A DNA stretch of 64,000 nt. It comes from Impatiens glandulifera (taxonomy: Eukaryota; Streptophyta; Magnoliopsida; Ericales; Balsaminaceae). Made by a program: the position numbers and the translations under genes. This document shows positions 50,401-60,102 of the stretch, piece by piece. Below the pieces are notes generated by a model that did no database searches, was not told the origin of the DNA, and saw only the letters and a program-made list of their open reading frames with translations. The DNA is taken from contig NC_061862.1 of the NCBI RefSeq assembly GCF_907164915.1, forward strand, positions 80,875,718 to 80,939,717, read 5' to 3'. Within the stretch, counting starts at the first letter, position 1, and each line of letters starts with the position of its first letter.

Positions 50401-53400
50401 TCGATCTCCCCCTCATATGTTCTATCGCTCATTGTTATGACACTTGCTTATGGATGTAGATCACATTAAATCAAGAGCACAAACTTATGCTTAGCTTTTC
50501 AACGGATTATGACCATTTACCCCTTATAGCTAAAGTAGAGGTGTTTGAGTATGCATTGGAAAATACAGAAGGAAATGATCTTTCAAGGGTATATTTATTC
50601 TAACCCATGTCTTCATCTCTCCCACCTCCAATCCCTCTGAAAGCTCATTTTACACATTTTATGTTTATGTCATATCTCATTTTATAATCATTTTAGGTCC
50701 TTTGGTTAAAAAGTCGAACTTCTGAAGTCTGGTTGGACAGGAGATCAAATTATACGAGAAGTTTGGCTGTCATGAGCATGGTAAGCTTTTGTGTGTTTCT
50801 CTTCATATCATAATGTGGTTAAAAGTAGGGTTCTAACGATATATCATCTCATATATTTTATTTAAATTATTTTGATATTCCAAATATGTTTTCTTTCAGT
50901 TGCTATATTGTTTCTTATATCTTAATAGAAGGATATAAGTTAAACATTTCATTTAGTTAATGTGATATGGCTTAACTTCTTCCTGAAGTCACTTAAGCCT
51001 AAAGGCTTGTTTGTTTCAAATTATCTTATAGCTGGTCCTCTTTACCAGAAAAAGCTCTTGGTATTAAATGACAGCATTGGCAAAAAAATCATTTCTTTTA
51101 GTTAATTTCTCTGTTGACCTAAGCCCATGAAATGTCTGAATTTTCAGTGTTTAGAGCTATCAAACTTAAAACTATGCTGCACATTTTGTTGCAAAGCAAG
51201 CTTGTTTAGGTTTGTTTTTATGACTTTCCAATAGCTTAATTCTGGAAAGTCGATCGAAACTCGTTCATTAAAGAACTCATCCATCAAGACGTTGAATTAG
51301 TTATTCAAGAAAGTCTCCTTTCTCTACTATACTATGTCAGAACCATGATATTTCATAATGAAATTCTGCTTTGGTTTTAAAGAAATAATATTAAACTTAA
51401 TATATACAAGTGTAGAGACCATATTGACCCCTTTGAATTAATCACTTACATTTTATAGTCTTTTTTCTCTTTTTAAAAAAAACTTTATAGAAGCATTGGA
51501 GGGTGCTTCGTTTCTATTTCCACCGCTCAGATTTGAGTTGGTCTTGTGTTTTGTTCGGTGTGGCATACTGTTTAGCTGGATCAAATTTTTCGTCTCGGAT
51601 TCTGTAATCCGAATAATACTCCCAACAATTGGTGAGTTGTTTTCTGCTCATATTCTCCGAATGTGTTGGTGATCATTTCTCGAGTCCGTATCCGTCCCCT
51701 TCTCAGCAACAAAGGAGACAAAATTATTAGATTTGAAGTTGTTTTTCATATTTTCAATAAAGACTTATTGGAACTGAACTTTCATATGAAGACCTTCTTA
51801 TAGGTATCCTCCCATGAGTTGAATTGATTTATCCGTCCCCTTACATTCATTTACCACAAATCGAGTGCCTTCTTTAGAAAGACTGTAGGCCAATTGAAAC
51901 GGATGCCTACTTCCTCAAAACGTATGTTGACTTAAACTGCTGTTGGCCCCGACTAGCATCCATCTTCTAAACCGACTGTCGACAAGTTGCAGATTGCAAT
52001 CTAGGAGAATAGACCACACCTCTACTGCTTCAAACCAATCAAGCTCTGTTCGCTTTTGCTAAAATGAAACAGACCGCAAATCTTTCAAACCTAGAACCAA
52101 ACGAGATTTTAGATCCTTGCTATTCCAGAAACCAAGCAAGACCTTTCATGCCTTATGTTTCAGTTCTTCATTTGAAGATGCTGGTTGAAGGACTCACGTG
52201 TTCTTAATCTTTCCGCTTTGTTGAAATCCAAATAAATTTCTTCTTATGTTCTCTAAATAGGAGCCTTGTTGACTTGCTCCAAGAAGTGCCCTTCTGCTAG
52301 CCTCTGTTTTTGCTACTTAAACAGAACCAGCTGCTAGTTGCTGCCACTTCTTTTTGTCTGCTCTTCTTTTCGACCGCAGCCTATGCCGCAACTTCAAGGA
52401 CGTTCTTTGTTCTGCAATTCCGGGGAAGCCTTTCTTTCGCAACTTGCTATTAATTGATGCCTTCCTCTGTATATTGGATAATTACGGTCGCCTTGTGCCA
52501 CAACCAATGTAGGGTTGTAGTCAACCTTCTCTCAAAAACAGATTGGTTTAATTTACTTAACGAGCTTGGATACCAATTGCTTTGAGAAATCACAAAAGCT
52601 AATCTAAAACATAAAGAAGGGTAACAATCAAATACAATAATGCACTATGTCCTCTAGGAGTGTCATCTCTTATTGATTTCAGGGTTCAAGAGACCTCCAA
52701 GTAACACTAGGTTACAATCAAATACAATACACTAAAATACCCTTACCCCCCAACCCACAAAAAACATACCCAAATCTGTATTTGTGCCATACACAAGTCA
52801 CAACACAATCTTACAAGAGATATATATTTTTTTCTTGAAAAATGTCAGCTTTTATATATTAAAAAGACGAGATGGATTATAAATCGCTCATGTTGGTTGA
52901 GAAAGGTTTATTAGCGGAGAAAAAATGGTCGAGAGATAATCTCTCCGCTTTGTTTAGGACAGAAAAGTGGCTGTGGAGCATATTCGGGATCCCAAGTCAG
53001 AACCCTTATTGGTCGTTTCTGACAGATTTTCATGTATTTAAATATAAAAATGTGGTTAGGCATATATAGTATATTTTCCAGTTCATGTTGTTTTCTATAT
53101 GATATCCTGGCTAACTTTTGTGTTATTGTCAGGTGGGTTATCTTCTTGGCTTAGGTGATCGACATCCTAGCAACTTAATGTTGCATCGTCACAGGTAACT
53201 GAGTGATGTTTAGTTAAAACCTTTTCCTCTTGTTGGCTATGGTACTTATATCTTGGATATTTTTGGCTACCAGTGGTAAGATATTGCACATTGATTTTGG
53301 AGATTGTTTTGAAGCTTCAATGAACCGGGAGAAGTTCCCAGAGAAGGTGCGTTCTTTTATATTTAGTTGTTAACTTGAGATTAATGAATCAATGAATTGG

Positions 53401-56400
53401 AACTATCTAGAATTGGGAAGTTTATAAATTATGCATCACTGAAGCACCCAGTTACAGACTCTTGAGAAATGAAGATAAGGTTAGGATTTTCATTTATATT
53501 CTCAAGGAATATGAGGAGCCTAAAGATAAACACGTTGATCTAAAATTGTAATGATTGAGTTCTTACAATAAAAGTTAAATGTAAAACCTGTCACCCTTAG
53601 AAATACATGTCCAAATATTATCATCCTCCCTAAACTGAAGTGTTGGTATTCAAGAAAGTAAACTTAATCAGGTTTGTTCATTTTTTAATTTGTGTGGGCA
53701 TGACTGCTTCGTAATCATAAAATTTTGCAATATTCAAAAGGCAGGTGCAACCCCATCCCTTTGTTTTCTTTGGCTCCATGTCACCACAACATATACGGAG
53801 AATTAAGACCCAAAACATTTTAATACAAGCATGGAACATTGACCAGTTTTCACTTTGAATGGAAAGCTCAGACATATTCTTTTTATCACCATTCTCAGTT
53901 TAAAATAAAAAACAATCAAACGCTAAACTGGTTATGGTTTTGATTTAATTTGATATAAACCTCTTAATATAAACTAATGTTCACACTTGCTTACAAATAG
54001 ACTCAATGATACAACACTTGAAAATGATGCACGTATTTTGAGCATAGAAGATTTTTATATTATTATTATTATTATTATTTTGTTAGGATTTTTCTATTAT
54101 TTGAGAAAATTTAAAGATGAAATATTAGCATTCACTCATCAACATGATACAAGGGGAAAGAGGTTTAGGGTTAATGCTCTACTGGGGAAGTGAACGGTTG
54201 AGAAGCTTACCGGTTATAATAAGTGGCGAGAATAAAATTGTGGTTATAAATAAATAGTATAAATAGATTAATAGCAGTTATATTGTTCTTATGAAAAATG
54301 AGTTTCTCTCTAGCAGTTTCTTTTCCCATTTCAATATAATTCCAATATAATTCTCTTTGATTCGTTCCATCGTATTATCAATTTTACTTATTGATTTATG
54401 ATTTATACCTAATTCTAGTTCAATGTATATCATTATGATAAATAAAAAAATAATGGGTGAATACATGGGGATTAAGATTAGAGAGAGGAACTCTAAAAAG
54501 AGTATTCAACTAAATCATTTCTATAACAATATAACCGTTATCGAACTATTTATTTATAACCATCATTTTATTCCCGCCACTTATCATAACTGGTAGGCTT
54601 CCCAACCATTCACTTCCCCCATAGGGCATTAACCTTAAAACCTTTTCCCCTTATATCATTACCCTCTACTTCAAATTTCCTTGGACTTTTCGGTGGTTCC
54701 TCGCACCCTAGGAAATATTTGTAACCCCTCAACGACTTATAACAAAAATTTATTAAAATAAAACTTTCATCATCGGTTAGGTACCCAAAAGTGGCCTTAA
54801 ATCAGATATGATTGTTACATAGTGCCGTTGGCGATTTGGTATTCGAGACTCTCAAATGCATCAATTGTCAAAGTGAAATGAGTTATGCCTCGGTCAACTT
54901 GATCACGATCGTATGTATCAACGTGTGTCGATTTAGCACTTTCTGTCCGTTAATCACAGTTACTGGCATCTCGTTTCCTAAGACCAATTTTGGTATTTGC
55001 ATGGAATTGACCGACAAATTTGCATTACCGCATATCTCTTCTCCAAACCCAAGATCGTCACATTTTGTCTTGTATTCGGTATTCCTATTGAGTCCATTTT
55101 TCTTCATCAACACTTGTTTGTGGGGCCACTTGAGGAACCAGACTTGAGTTCTTCAATTCGTCAAAATAGTTCCAATGTTTTTTCTCTAAGACATTCATTG
55201 ATTGTTTAAGAGAATAATCACTTTCTGCATCGCGTTCATGATTTCTTCCATTTGATTGAGTCGTTTATCATTTCTTTCAAATATCACTTACTAAAGTTTC
55301 AAAAGCTTCTCTTATAGCTCGTTTTTCGTTTCGAGTTCCACCATTTCAACTGTCAAGAAAAACTTGATTATCACTCTTTAACCTCAGCTAGTCATGATAG
55401 CCACACCAATAATCCCCAAAACAATATAATCCAGTAATCCCCCAAAACAATATAATCCAGCAGCTTCAACAATTTAGTACCAGTCAAAGAGGACCTCTGA
55501 CCTAACTGCCTAGTTAATATAATCAAACAGTACGTAAAACTATGCACTACAACTTATCTCTCTTCTTTCAATAACAACTTGATTTTAACAGTCCTACCCC
55601 CAAATGGTATCTGACTTCGACTTCTGAATGTCTATTACACTGAAATTAAATCTTGAACTAGAATTAGGTAAAAATCGAATCCAGAAGTATAATTGATAAA
55701 ACGATAGATCGAATCAAAGAAAAGTAATGAGAAATAAAAAACTAATGGGGAAAGATAGAATCCTAACTGCTAGGGTGAATATAATCGGAATGAGAGAGAA
55801 AATCCATCGAGAGTATTCAACTAAATCATTTTCATAACAGCAATATAACTGCTACTAATCTATTTATACTATTTATTTATTACCACCATTTTATTCCCGT
55901 CACTTATCATAACCAGTAGGCTTCTCAACCGTTCCCAACTCTAAAACCCTTTCCCCTGTAATATTATGTGTATTAAAGTGGTAGTTTAGCAAGGAACTCA
56001 CTCTAGTCAATAGTTTCAATTTCACTTGTTGAGACTTACATATCGAATCTGATAGGACTTTCTTGATCAAGTTTAGTGTCTCAGATTGTGAGAGGCTTCA
56101 GAGTTATTACAAAACCATATTGTTTACTTTGTCTGTAATATAATTATTGCAAACTCCACATGTAGTTACGTCTAGGAACTAATCAAGATCTCAGCCTGGT
56201 AGACTTAAATTGCAAGACTTGAGGTCTTAACTAAATATTAGTTGCTGAGAATACAGGACTTTTTAAGATTGTTCTATCCTCTTAAATGAAAGCTAATATT
56301 GTAGGTTCCGTTCCGGTTGACTAGAATGCTTGTCAAAGCAATGGAGGTTAGTGGCATAGAGGGGAACTTCCGTTCAACGTGTGAAAATGTGATGCAAGTT

Positions 56401-57949
56401 CTCCGTACACACAGCGATAGTTTGATGGCTATGATGGAGGTATAGATGATACTGAATTTACAATTGTTTTGTTTCCTTGCTATGTTTTTTCTTTTGTAGA
56501 TAATTCTTCAATTATTGATGATGTGCCTCATAAAATAGAAAAGATGTGCATATATGCCTCAAGTTCTCCTAGATGTGCATATGAATCGATTGATATCCAA
56601 ACAATAATTCATATTTTCACTTTCTGCAATTTTGTTTACATTTTACACGGTATTAGAGACCGTGTTTGAAATCTGATTTGTCGAGAAGAAATGTGTCATG
56701 TAGAGGTAGATACATCATAATTCCTACAAGGTTTCATCAGAATGTTTTAAAGAAGATTGATAAATGTGTGTGTTGCTTGTGTGTTCAGGCATTTGTTCAC
56801 GACCCTCTCATAAACTGGCGTCTTTTCAACTTCAATGGAGTTCCTCAAGTGTCAACACTTGCAGGCAACCATGTTCCTCCTGTTGTCAACGGTGATGAAT
56901 TAGCTACTCCAAACAAGGAAATGCTTCAACCTCAACGGGGTGTTCGGGAAAGGGAGCTTCTTCAGGTACTACTTACTTTGATGGTATATACATATATAGA
57001 ATATGTATGTATTGTACTTGTTCAAGAATGCTTTTATTTATACCTTTGATTTGATCATGCACAGGCTGTCAATCAACTAGGTGATGTGAGCGAAGTCTTG
57101 AATGAGCGTGCAATAGCAGTCATGGCCCGTATGAAAAACAAGCTTACTGGACGTGATTTTTCATCTTTTTCTTCCGTGTCAAATTCTCCTACCCAACATG
57201 GAGTAGATCATGATATGCTGATATCTGGTGACACACGCGAAGTAGAACATGGTTTATCTGTTAAACTACAAGTTCAGAAACTTATTCTGCAAGCTAGATC
57301 TCCTGAAAATCTTTGTCAGAACTATGTTGGGTATGATTTCTCTTCAAGATAATAAGTATATACTGTTAGAACATTAACAGAGACAAGAAATGCAATATTA
57401 ACAGTAGATGACCCTAGAAAATTAAAAAAAAAAGATAATGTGTGGGCTATAGAAGGCTAGCAATTAGGAAAAAGATAATACTAAAATTATTGTTCTGGGT
57501 AGAGACAAACTGTTCTCGGTTGAACTTGTATTTAACGCACGGCATTCCACTCATGATTCTTCTTCTATGTCCGTGGAGACAAAGAGAGAGTTTAGTGTGG
57601 TGGTGTTTAGCTTACTTGCTCGTAACCTTTAATTTAGTATCTTGTTCCAATTATCTTCTTGTACCACATTGAAAGTACCTTAATTGAAGTTGGAGGTCAT
57701 GGCCATAGATGTTATGCTAAAGGAAGAAAATATTGGTCTAAAAAATAGTAAAATATTGTTTCACAATCTTAGATTAGTATAAACTTATTTTATTTTTATT
57801 TTTCTGTCGGGTGAGATCTTAGCATCATCCTGTCCATTTGTTGTGCATTTTCTTAGTTTGGTGTTCCCAGTATTGAGTTCTAGATATGCAAAATTTATAA
57901 TTCTCTGGCTATGTTTCTTCTTACTTGCAGATGGTGCCCCTTCTGGTAG
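23442..57949 (+). CDS. TOR: Target of rapamycin (TOR) serine/threonine protein kinase, complete, 57 coding exons
   Basis: All 57 coding exons could be placed with GT-AG borders in one continuous frame. They total 7419 bp, that is 2472 residues plus stop, close to the roughly 2480 of Arabidopsis TOR. The start is [10 protein letters not shown] at 23442; the end is GWCPFW then TAG at 57947-57949. Domain order is HEAT repeats, FAT, FRB, PI3K-like kinase and FATC, given block by block in the following entries. TOR is the catalytic core of TORC1 with RAPTOR and LST8. It links nutrient, sugar and auxin status to translation, ribosome synthesis and growth, and represses autophagy. I found no frameshift, premature stop or missing catalytic motif, so the gene looks functional. 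Introns are unusually rich in mobile elements. The largest are intron 53 (2958 bp), 10 (2356), 51 (2352) and 37 (1659). Exon borders are predictions from sequence, not transcripts. Confidence 0.97.
24687..24712 (+). mobile_element. Retroposon 3'-tail remnant in TOR intron 1
   Basis: AAAATGTTGACCTTTT followed by TATAAAAAAAAT. The same GTTGACCTTTT-plus-A tail is seen at 40604-40630, 45214-45245 and 49340-49358, and reversed near 36950-36980. This suggests one family of 5'-truncated non-LTR retroposons. Confidence 0.35.
28485..28905 (+). mobile_element. LINE reverse-transcriptase fragment in TOR intron 10
   Basis: Frame fragments read [20 protein letters not shown] at 28500-28560 and [20 protein letters not shown] at about 28820-28880. 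These match the plant LINE segments usually written WKxKxLSxGGRLTLIxSV and LLxKWLWRF. The pieces are broken by frameshifts and stops, and by a 24-bp tandem triplication at 28564-28642. Confidence 0.7.
28564..28642 (+). repeat. 24-bp tandem triplication inside the LINE fragment
   Basis: CACCTTC(G/A)CAATGTCCCTTTTCC is repeated about three times head to tail. It interrupts LINE-derived sequence. Confidence 0.88.
28906..29400 (+). other. Unidentified insertion-like sequence in TOR intron 10
   Basis: A frame of 172 codons spans 28883-29401 and includes a direct repeat of GAACAAGCATTTAGGGCC with its flanks (28933 and 29008). I recognise no domain, and the frame overlaps LINE remnants at its start, so it is probably retroelement debris. 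Confidence 0.4.
29401..30022 (+). mobile_element. 3' end of a copia element (RNase H remnant plus LTR-like tail) in TOR intron 10
   Basis: 29420-29700 decodes, with stops, to [20 protein letters not shown], then TKHNEIE, DFVSEKV, and VTDILTKA. This is the order of the copia RNase H motifs CDNxAAIxIAxNPVxHxRTKHIExD and xADIxTK. The CDN segment is duplicated (29420-29480 and 29493-29550). TTGAGAGGTAGTGT at 29851 resembles the start of a copia polypurine tract and LTR, and LTR-like sequence continues to about 30022. Non-functional. Confidence 0.72.
31095..31250 (-). mobile_element. Interspersed repeat in TOR intron 11 (relative at 42727-42870)
   Basis: The minus strand reads TTCTATTCTAGAATCAAGGT, then GATTATATCCTAGAAT, then ACAATTATCTATTCATTTAT. 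The same three blocks occur in the same order on the plus strand in intron 33. It probably represents LTR or MITE sequence; ends were not resolved. Confidence 0.6.
31588..31626 (+). mobile_element. Extremely 5'-truncated SINE 3' end with target duplication in TOR intron 11
   Basis: CCCCGGTCACAAAAAA (31600-31615) equals the 3' end of the SINE at 48129-48280. It is flanked by AACTTTAGATAA (31588-31599) and AACTTAGATAA (31616-31626). A retroposed fragment of about 16 bp with its own target duplication is the simplest reading. Confidence 0.5.
32486..32795 (-). mobile_element. Solo LTR (TGATA...TATCA family) in TOR intron 14
   Basis: On the minus strand it starts TGATACAAGGGAAAAG at 32795 and ends GTTCAAGGTATATCA at 32486 (310 bp). 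The flanks are CAATC (32481-32485) and CGATC (32796-32800), a 5-bp duplication with one mismatch. Other copies of the same LTR lie at 54145-54432, 54445-54658 and 55641-55965. Confidence 0.78.
33405..33545 (+). repeat. Triplicated segment of about 45-60 bp in TOR intron 14
   Basis: TAGAAGTGTCTTTCTTT occurs three times (near 33423, 33478 and 33520), each preceded by ACTAG(G)ATGTG-CATTA or a variant. Confidence 0.8.
41142..42184. mobile_element. hAT-like non-autonomous transposon with internal minisatellite in TOR intron 32
   Basis: The left end is TAGGGGTGAACA at 41142. The right end, inverted, is TAGGGGTGAGCAAA, ending at 42184. Flanks AATTTATA (41134-41141) and AATATATA (42185-42192) form an 8-bp duplication with one mismatch, as expected for hAT. 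The TAGGGGTG terminus is common in plant hAT-type elements. The subterminal parts are full of TTGGGTT/AACCC words. There is no transposase. Confidence 0.75.
41600..42065 (+). repeat. Minisatellite of 20-24 bp units (TGTTAAACGGGTCAAAAACG)
   Basis: About 20 diverged units with TTAAACGGG, GTCAAA and AACGTG words lie inside the hAT-like element. Confidence 0.85.
42727..42870 (+). mobile_element. Interspersed repeat in TOR intron 33 (relative at 31095-31250)
   Basis: Contains TTCTATTCCAGAATCAAGGT, GATTATATCCTAGAATCAGG and ATAATTATCTATTAATTTAT, matching the minus strand of intron 11. It also has an internal near-duplicate (TTTAGGTAG(G/A)GATT at 42749 and 42781). Confidence 0.6.
43361..43461 (+). 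mobile_element. Internally deleted SINE with 14-bp target duplication in TOR intron 35
   Basis: AAACATTTTGAATG occurs at 43361-43374 and 43448-43461. The 73 bp between contain TTCCCACTAAGAAC, right after the box B position of the SINE, and CCCCGGTCACCAAAA, its 3' end. The promoter-bearing head is missing. Confidence 0.7.
44533..45520 (+). repeat. Direct repeat of about 95 bp flanking LINE-like sequence in TOR intron 37
   Basis: GGAGAGTGAGGGGTATTCAA...ATAGGACCTAGCAT (near 44568-44612) recurs as GGGAGAGTGAGAGGGTTTCA...ATAGGACCTAGCAT (near 45466-45510). The offset is about 900 bp. Between them lies retroposon-like sequence ending in AATAAATAGTTGACCTTTTC plus an A-rich tail (45219-45245). Confidence 0.6.
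47825..48066. mobile_element. MITE in TOR intron 44
   Basis: The 242-bp element starts AGCTTGTTCGGTTTGGGTTT and ends AAAACCCAACCGAACAAA, so the termini are inverted repeats of about 18 bp. CTTAG flanks both sides (47820-47824 and 48067-48071). The inside is AT-rich and non-coding. The terminus resembles abundant plant GTTCGGTTTGGG MITEs; I cannot assign the superfamily with certainty. Confidence 0.75.
48116..48293 (+). mobile_element. tRNA-derived SINE with 13-bp target duplication in TOR intron 44
   Basis: ACAATATTAGTGA occurs at 48116-48128 and 48281-48293. The 152 bp between carry a pol III box A-like TGGCTCAAATGG (48139-48150) and a box B-like TGTTCGATTCC (48184-48194), spaced as in a tRNA. 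An unrelated body follows, ending CCGGGTCACAAAAAAA. This is a complete-looking SINE. Truncated relatives lie in introns 11 and 35. Confidence 0.88.
52520..52850 (-). mobile_element. LTR-like remnant in TOR intron 51
   Basis: On the minus strand, AATTGGTATCCAAGC near 52566-52580 resembles the initiator-methionine primer binding site TGGTATCAGAGC that follows a 5' LTR. The sequence upstream of it (52585-52830) would be the LTR. No second LTR or duplication was found, so this is tentative. Confidence 0.35.
54145..54432 (+). mobile_element. LTR of the TGATA family, plus orientation, in TOR intron 53
   Basis: Starts TGATACAAGGGGAAAG at 54145 and ends GTTCAATGTATATCA at 54432 (288 bp). It aligns with the solo LTR of intron 14. 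The 5-bp flanks do not match each other, so it is part of a rearranged structure. Confidence 0.72.
54445..55965 (-). mobile_element. Truncated LTR retroelement, minus orientation, in TOR intron 53
   Basis: On the minus strand a 5' LTR-like copy runs 55965-55641 (...GGGGAAAGGGTTTT to TTCAAGATTTAATTTCA). About 980 bp of internal DNA without intact coding frames follow. A second, 3'-truncated LTR copy starts TGATATAAGGGGAAAA at 54658 and stops near 54445. No pol domains are seen, so it is either a deletion derivative or a non-autonomous (TRIM/LARD-like) element. It faces the plus LTR at 54145-54432, producing an inverted repeat. Confidence 0.62.
56789..57949 (+). other. TOR: TOR exons 55-57: kinase C-lobe end, linker and FATC (residues 2320-2472)
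   Basis: Exons: 56789-56965, 57065-57330, 57931-57949. Exon 55 starts [13 protein letters not shown], the kinase C-terminal helix. A low-complexity linker ([18 protein letters not shown]) follows. The last 33 residues form [24 protein letters not shown], then WCPFW split over the 57330/57931 splice. The invariant tail GWCPFW is intact. FATC packs on the kinase and is required for activity. The last coding exon has only 19 bp, a feature easily missed by gene finders. Confidence 0.95.
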
Positions 57950-58568
57950 ATCCTCAGAATGAGACCAGGATGTTTATTCTAATGTAAATACTCTTATGAG
58001 CAGCAGCCTTGCAACATTATAATTAGCTCATTGGTGCTTGCTATATAGATTGTTGATAACACCTGAAATTGCAAAGCACCACCTTAAGAAGTCCATACCA
58101 TCTCTGTAATTGGATGTATATACAGTATTATAAGAAGCATGGTATATATGAAGTATTATAACTATTTAAAGCTCTTATCTTAGTTCAGTTATTGTTTTTA
58201 TTGTGTATCAAGTCTGAAATGCAATTGTGTTGGATTTGGTTTATGTATATGGTAGTATTTGTTGTTACAATTCCTATATTTTTTATTCAGATTCAGATGA
58301 AAAAATATAAATCAATTTTAAAAATGAATGTGGGTATAATGTTTGGTATAAGTTATTGGTGAAAATACTTGAAGGATAATAATATTTAATAAAAATATAT
58401 TTGTTTAAAAAAGTAAAATATATTTTAATATTTTAGTTAATAAATTGATTGATTTAATTGATTAAGATATATATATGTGAAGAATGATAAATTATTGAAA
58501 TATTATGTTATTCAAATAATCTTTAAGTAACAAGTTTGGACAGTTTTTTTTTTTAAATATTTTTTGGA
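57950..58568 (+). other. TOR 3' UTR and downstream flank
   Basis: Starts directly after the TAG stop. No canonical AATAAA stands out in the first 250 bp. The sequence becomes strongly AT-rich after about 58300. No other gene was seen before the MULE-like element. Confidence 0.55.
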
Positions 58569-60102
58569 TTGTTTAAAAAGGAAAATACGAAATGACCATA
58601 AAGATTGCCTTATTTGTATTCGTGGTCACCGCCTAATTTTAATTGTGTGCTGGTGATCATTTTAATTTTTTTTCCGAAAATATCCCTTAACGTGATGCAG
58701 TGTTGGACTTGAGATTTCAAGGCCTGAGGCGAGGATAAAACTTGTTGCCCTCAAAACTTAATATTCATAACATATATTTTTTTATCGATTTAAATGTAAT
58801 AGTATTTGTAACATTAATTCTAGAAATAAAATATCATTAAATCAATGTCATAAGTAATACTTAAAAAACAAAAAAGATTCAAACAAAATATAAAATTCAT
58901 GTTCCGAACTATTATATAGTCATTTGAATATTACTCGTCTCACATTTTTTGAAGCGAAAGTATTGATCAAATTTGCAAAATCAACTTTCTCAATAATTTT
59001 TTTCTCGATAGATAACATAGTTAACCCATTTAGTCTTTCTTGTGACATAGTTGATCGAAAATAAGTTTTAATCAACTTCAATTTGGAAAAACTTCTTTCC
59101 GCAGATGCAACAGTAACTGGTATAGTCAGTAAAACTCGATATGCGATATAAAAATTTGGATAACAACCATCTATTGTTTTCAAATAATTCAGCACATCAA
59201 TCGCTCTTCAATACTTATTTCCAATGTTCTCTTTGTTAATTACTACTTGCTACGTTGTGATGGGCCTTCGCTTTTCTCGAAGGAATTTTTTTTATATATA
59301 AATACTCAATTTTTTCATTTCGTTATTTTCTTTCTCCCCTTTCTTGCAACGACACGGCGACGGAACCCTAAACGAACACATTATACAGATCGACGACGAA
59401 AATCCGTTCTAATATCAGGTGATTGGATTGATTTATGTTCTTATTTTTATTATGTCCATCTTCAAACTCTAAACATGAGGTTTTCTTATTTTTCATCTTG
59501 GTTGTTCATCTTGTAGATGATGATGTTTACAATTGATGATGCTCTGATTCGGTTCTGTTATAGGGAAGATTCATTTGATTCTCGCGACTAAGCTTCTCGC
59601 CAAAAGGGAAGGCCCTTCGAAAAGCTTAGTCGCGAGAATCAAATGAATCTTCCCTGAAATGGAACCGAATCAAAGCATCATTAACTGTAAACATCATCAT
59701 CAACAAGATGAACAACCAAGATGAAAAATAAGAAACCTCATGGTTTAGGGTTTAAAGATTAGCATAATGAAAATAAGAACATAAATCGATCAAATAACTT
59801 GATATTAGAACGAGTTTTCGTCGTCGATTTGTAAAATGTATTTGTCTAGGGTTTTGACGTCGGGTTCCGCTGCCGTGCCGTCGTGAGAAGAAAGAGAAAG
59901 AAAATAATGAAATGAAAATTTTTGAGTATTTATATATAAAAAAATCATTTCGCGAAATGCGGAGACTTATCACGTTTCGCGAAAAAGATATTTTCGTTAA
60001 AAAAAATTAAAGTAATCACCAGCGCAATTAAAATTAGGCAGTGACCACAGATACAAATAAGGCCATCTTTAGTGTCATTTTGTCAAATTTCTTGTTTAAA
60101 AA
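58569..60102. mobile_element. MULE-like foldback transposon with arms of about 470 bp and a 9-11 bp target duplication
   Basis: TTGTTTAAAAA lies at 58569-58579 and 60092-60102, as expected for Mutator-type 9-bp duplications. The right arm 59618-60091 is the reverse complement of the left arm, 58580-58697 joined to about 59253-59599. The loop is only about 18 bp (59600-59617). The left arm is split by a hAT fragment. Both arms carry a TATATATAAATACTCAA TATA-like box, then a pyrimidine-rich leader and CCCTAAAC/CCCTAGAC words. This looks like a captured promoter and 5' UTR. No Mutator transposase is present, so it is non-autonomous. Transcription through it would give a long hairpin RNA. Confidence 0.8.
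58698..59252 (-). pseudogene. hAT transposase C-terminal fragment inserted in the MULE left arm
   Basis: 58920-59195 (minus) encodes FYIAYRVLLTIPVTVASAER, then SFSKLKLIKTYFRSTMSQER and LNGLTMLSIE. This is the hAT family dimerisation domain found in plant zinc-finger MYM/TTF-type transposase-like proteins. The inserted DNA starts CAGTGTTGG at 58698, a hAT-like terminus, after ACGTGATG. A matching right terminus is missing. Upstream transposase domains are absent, so only a fragment remains. Confidence 0.82.

Larger units (their letters stand above)
49676..56439 (+). other. TOR: TOR exons 47-54: PI3K-related kinase catalytic domain (residues 2025-2319)
   Basis: Exons: 49676-49742, 49837-49997, 50209-50382, 50460-50588, 50697-50780, 53133-53194, 53274-53346, 56305-56439. 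Catalytic features are all present: ATP-binding Lys2087 in [16 protein letters not shown]; the catalytic loop GLGDRHPSN (Asp2238, His2240, Asn2243); and the metal-binding HIDFGDCF (Asp2257). Exon 54 encodes [20 protein letters not shown], the activation-segment region. These motifs mark a PIKK Ser/Thr kinase of the TOR branch. Introns 51 and 53 (2.35 and 2.96 kb) interrupt the catalytic core and are filled with retroelement DNA. Confidence 0.95.

Noticed and set aside
53660..53890. Possible antisense gene in TOR intron 53
   Set aside because: A 65-codon minus frame without domain or splice context.
54812..55147. Frames of 111 codons (plus) and 76 codons (minus) in TOR intron 53
   Set aside because: They lie inside the internal part of an LTR element, have no recognisable gag or pol motif and overlap on opposite strands.
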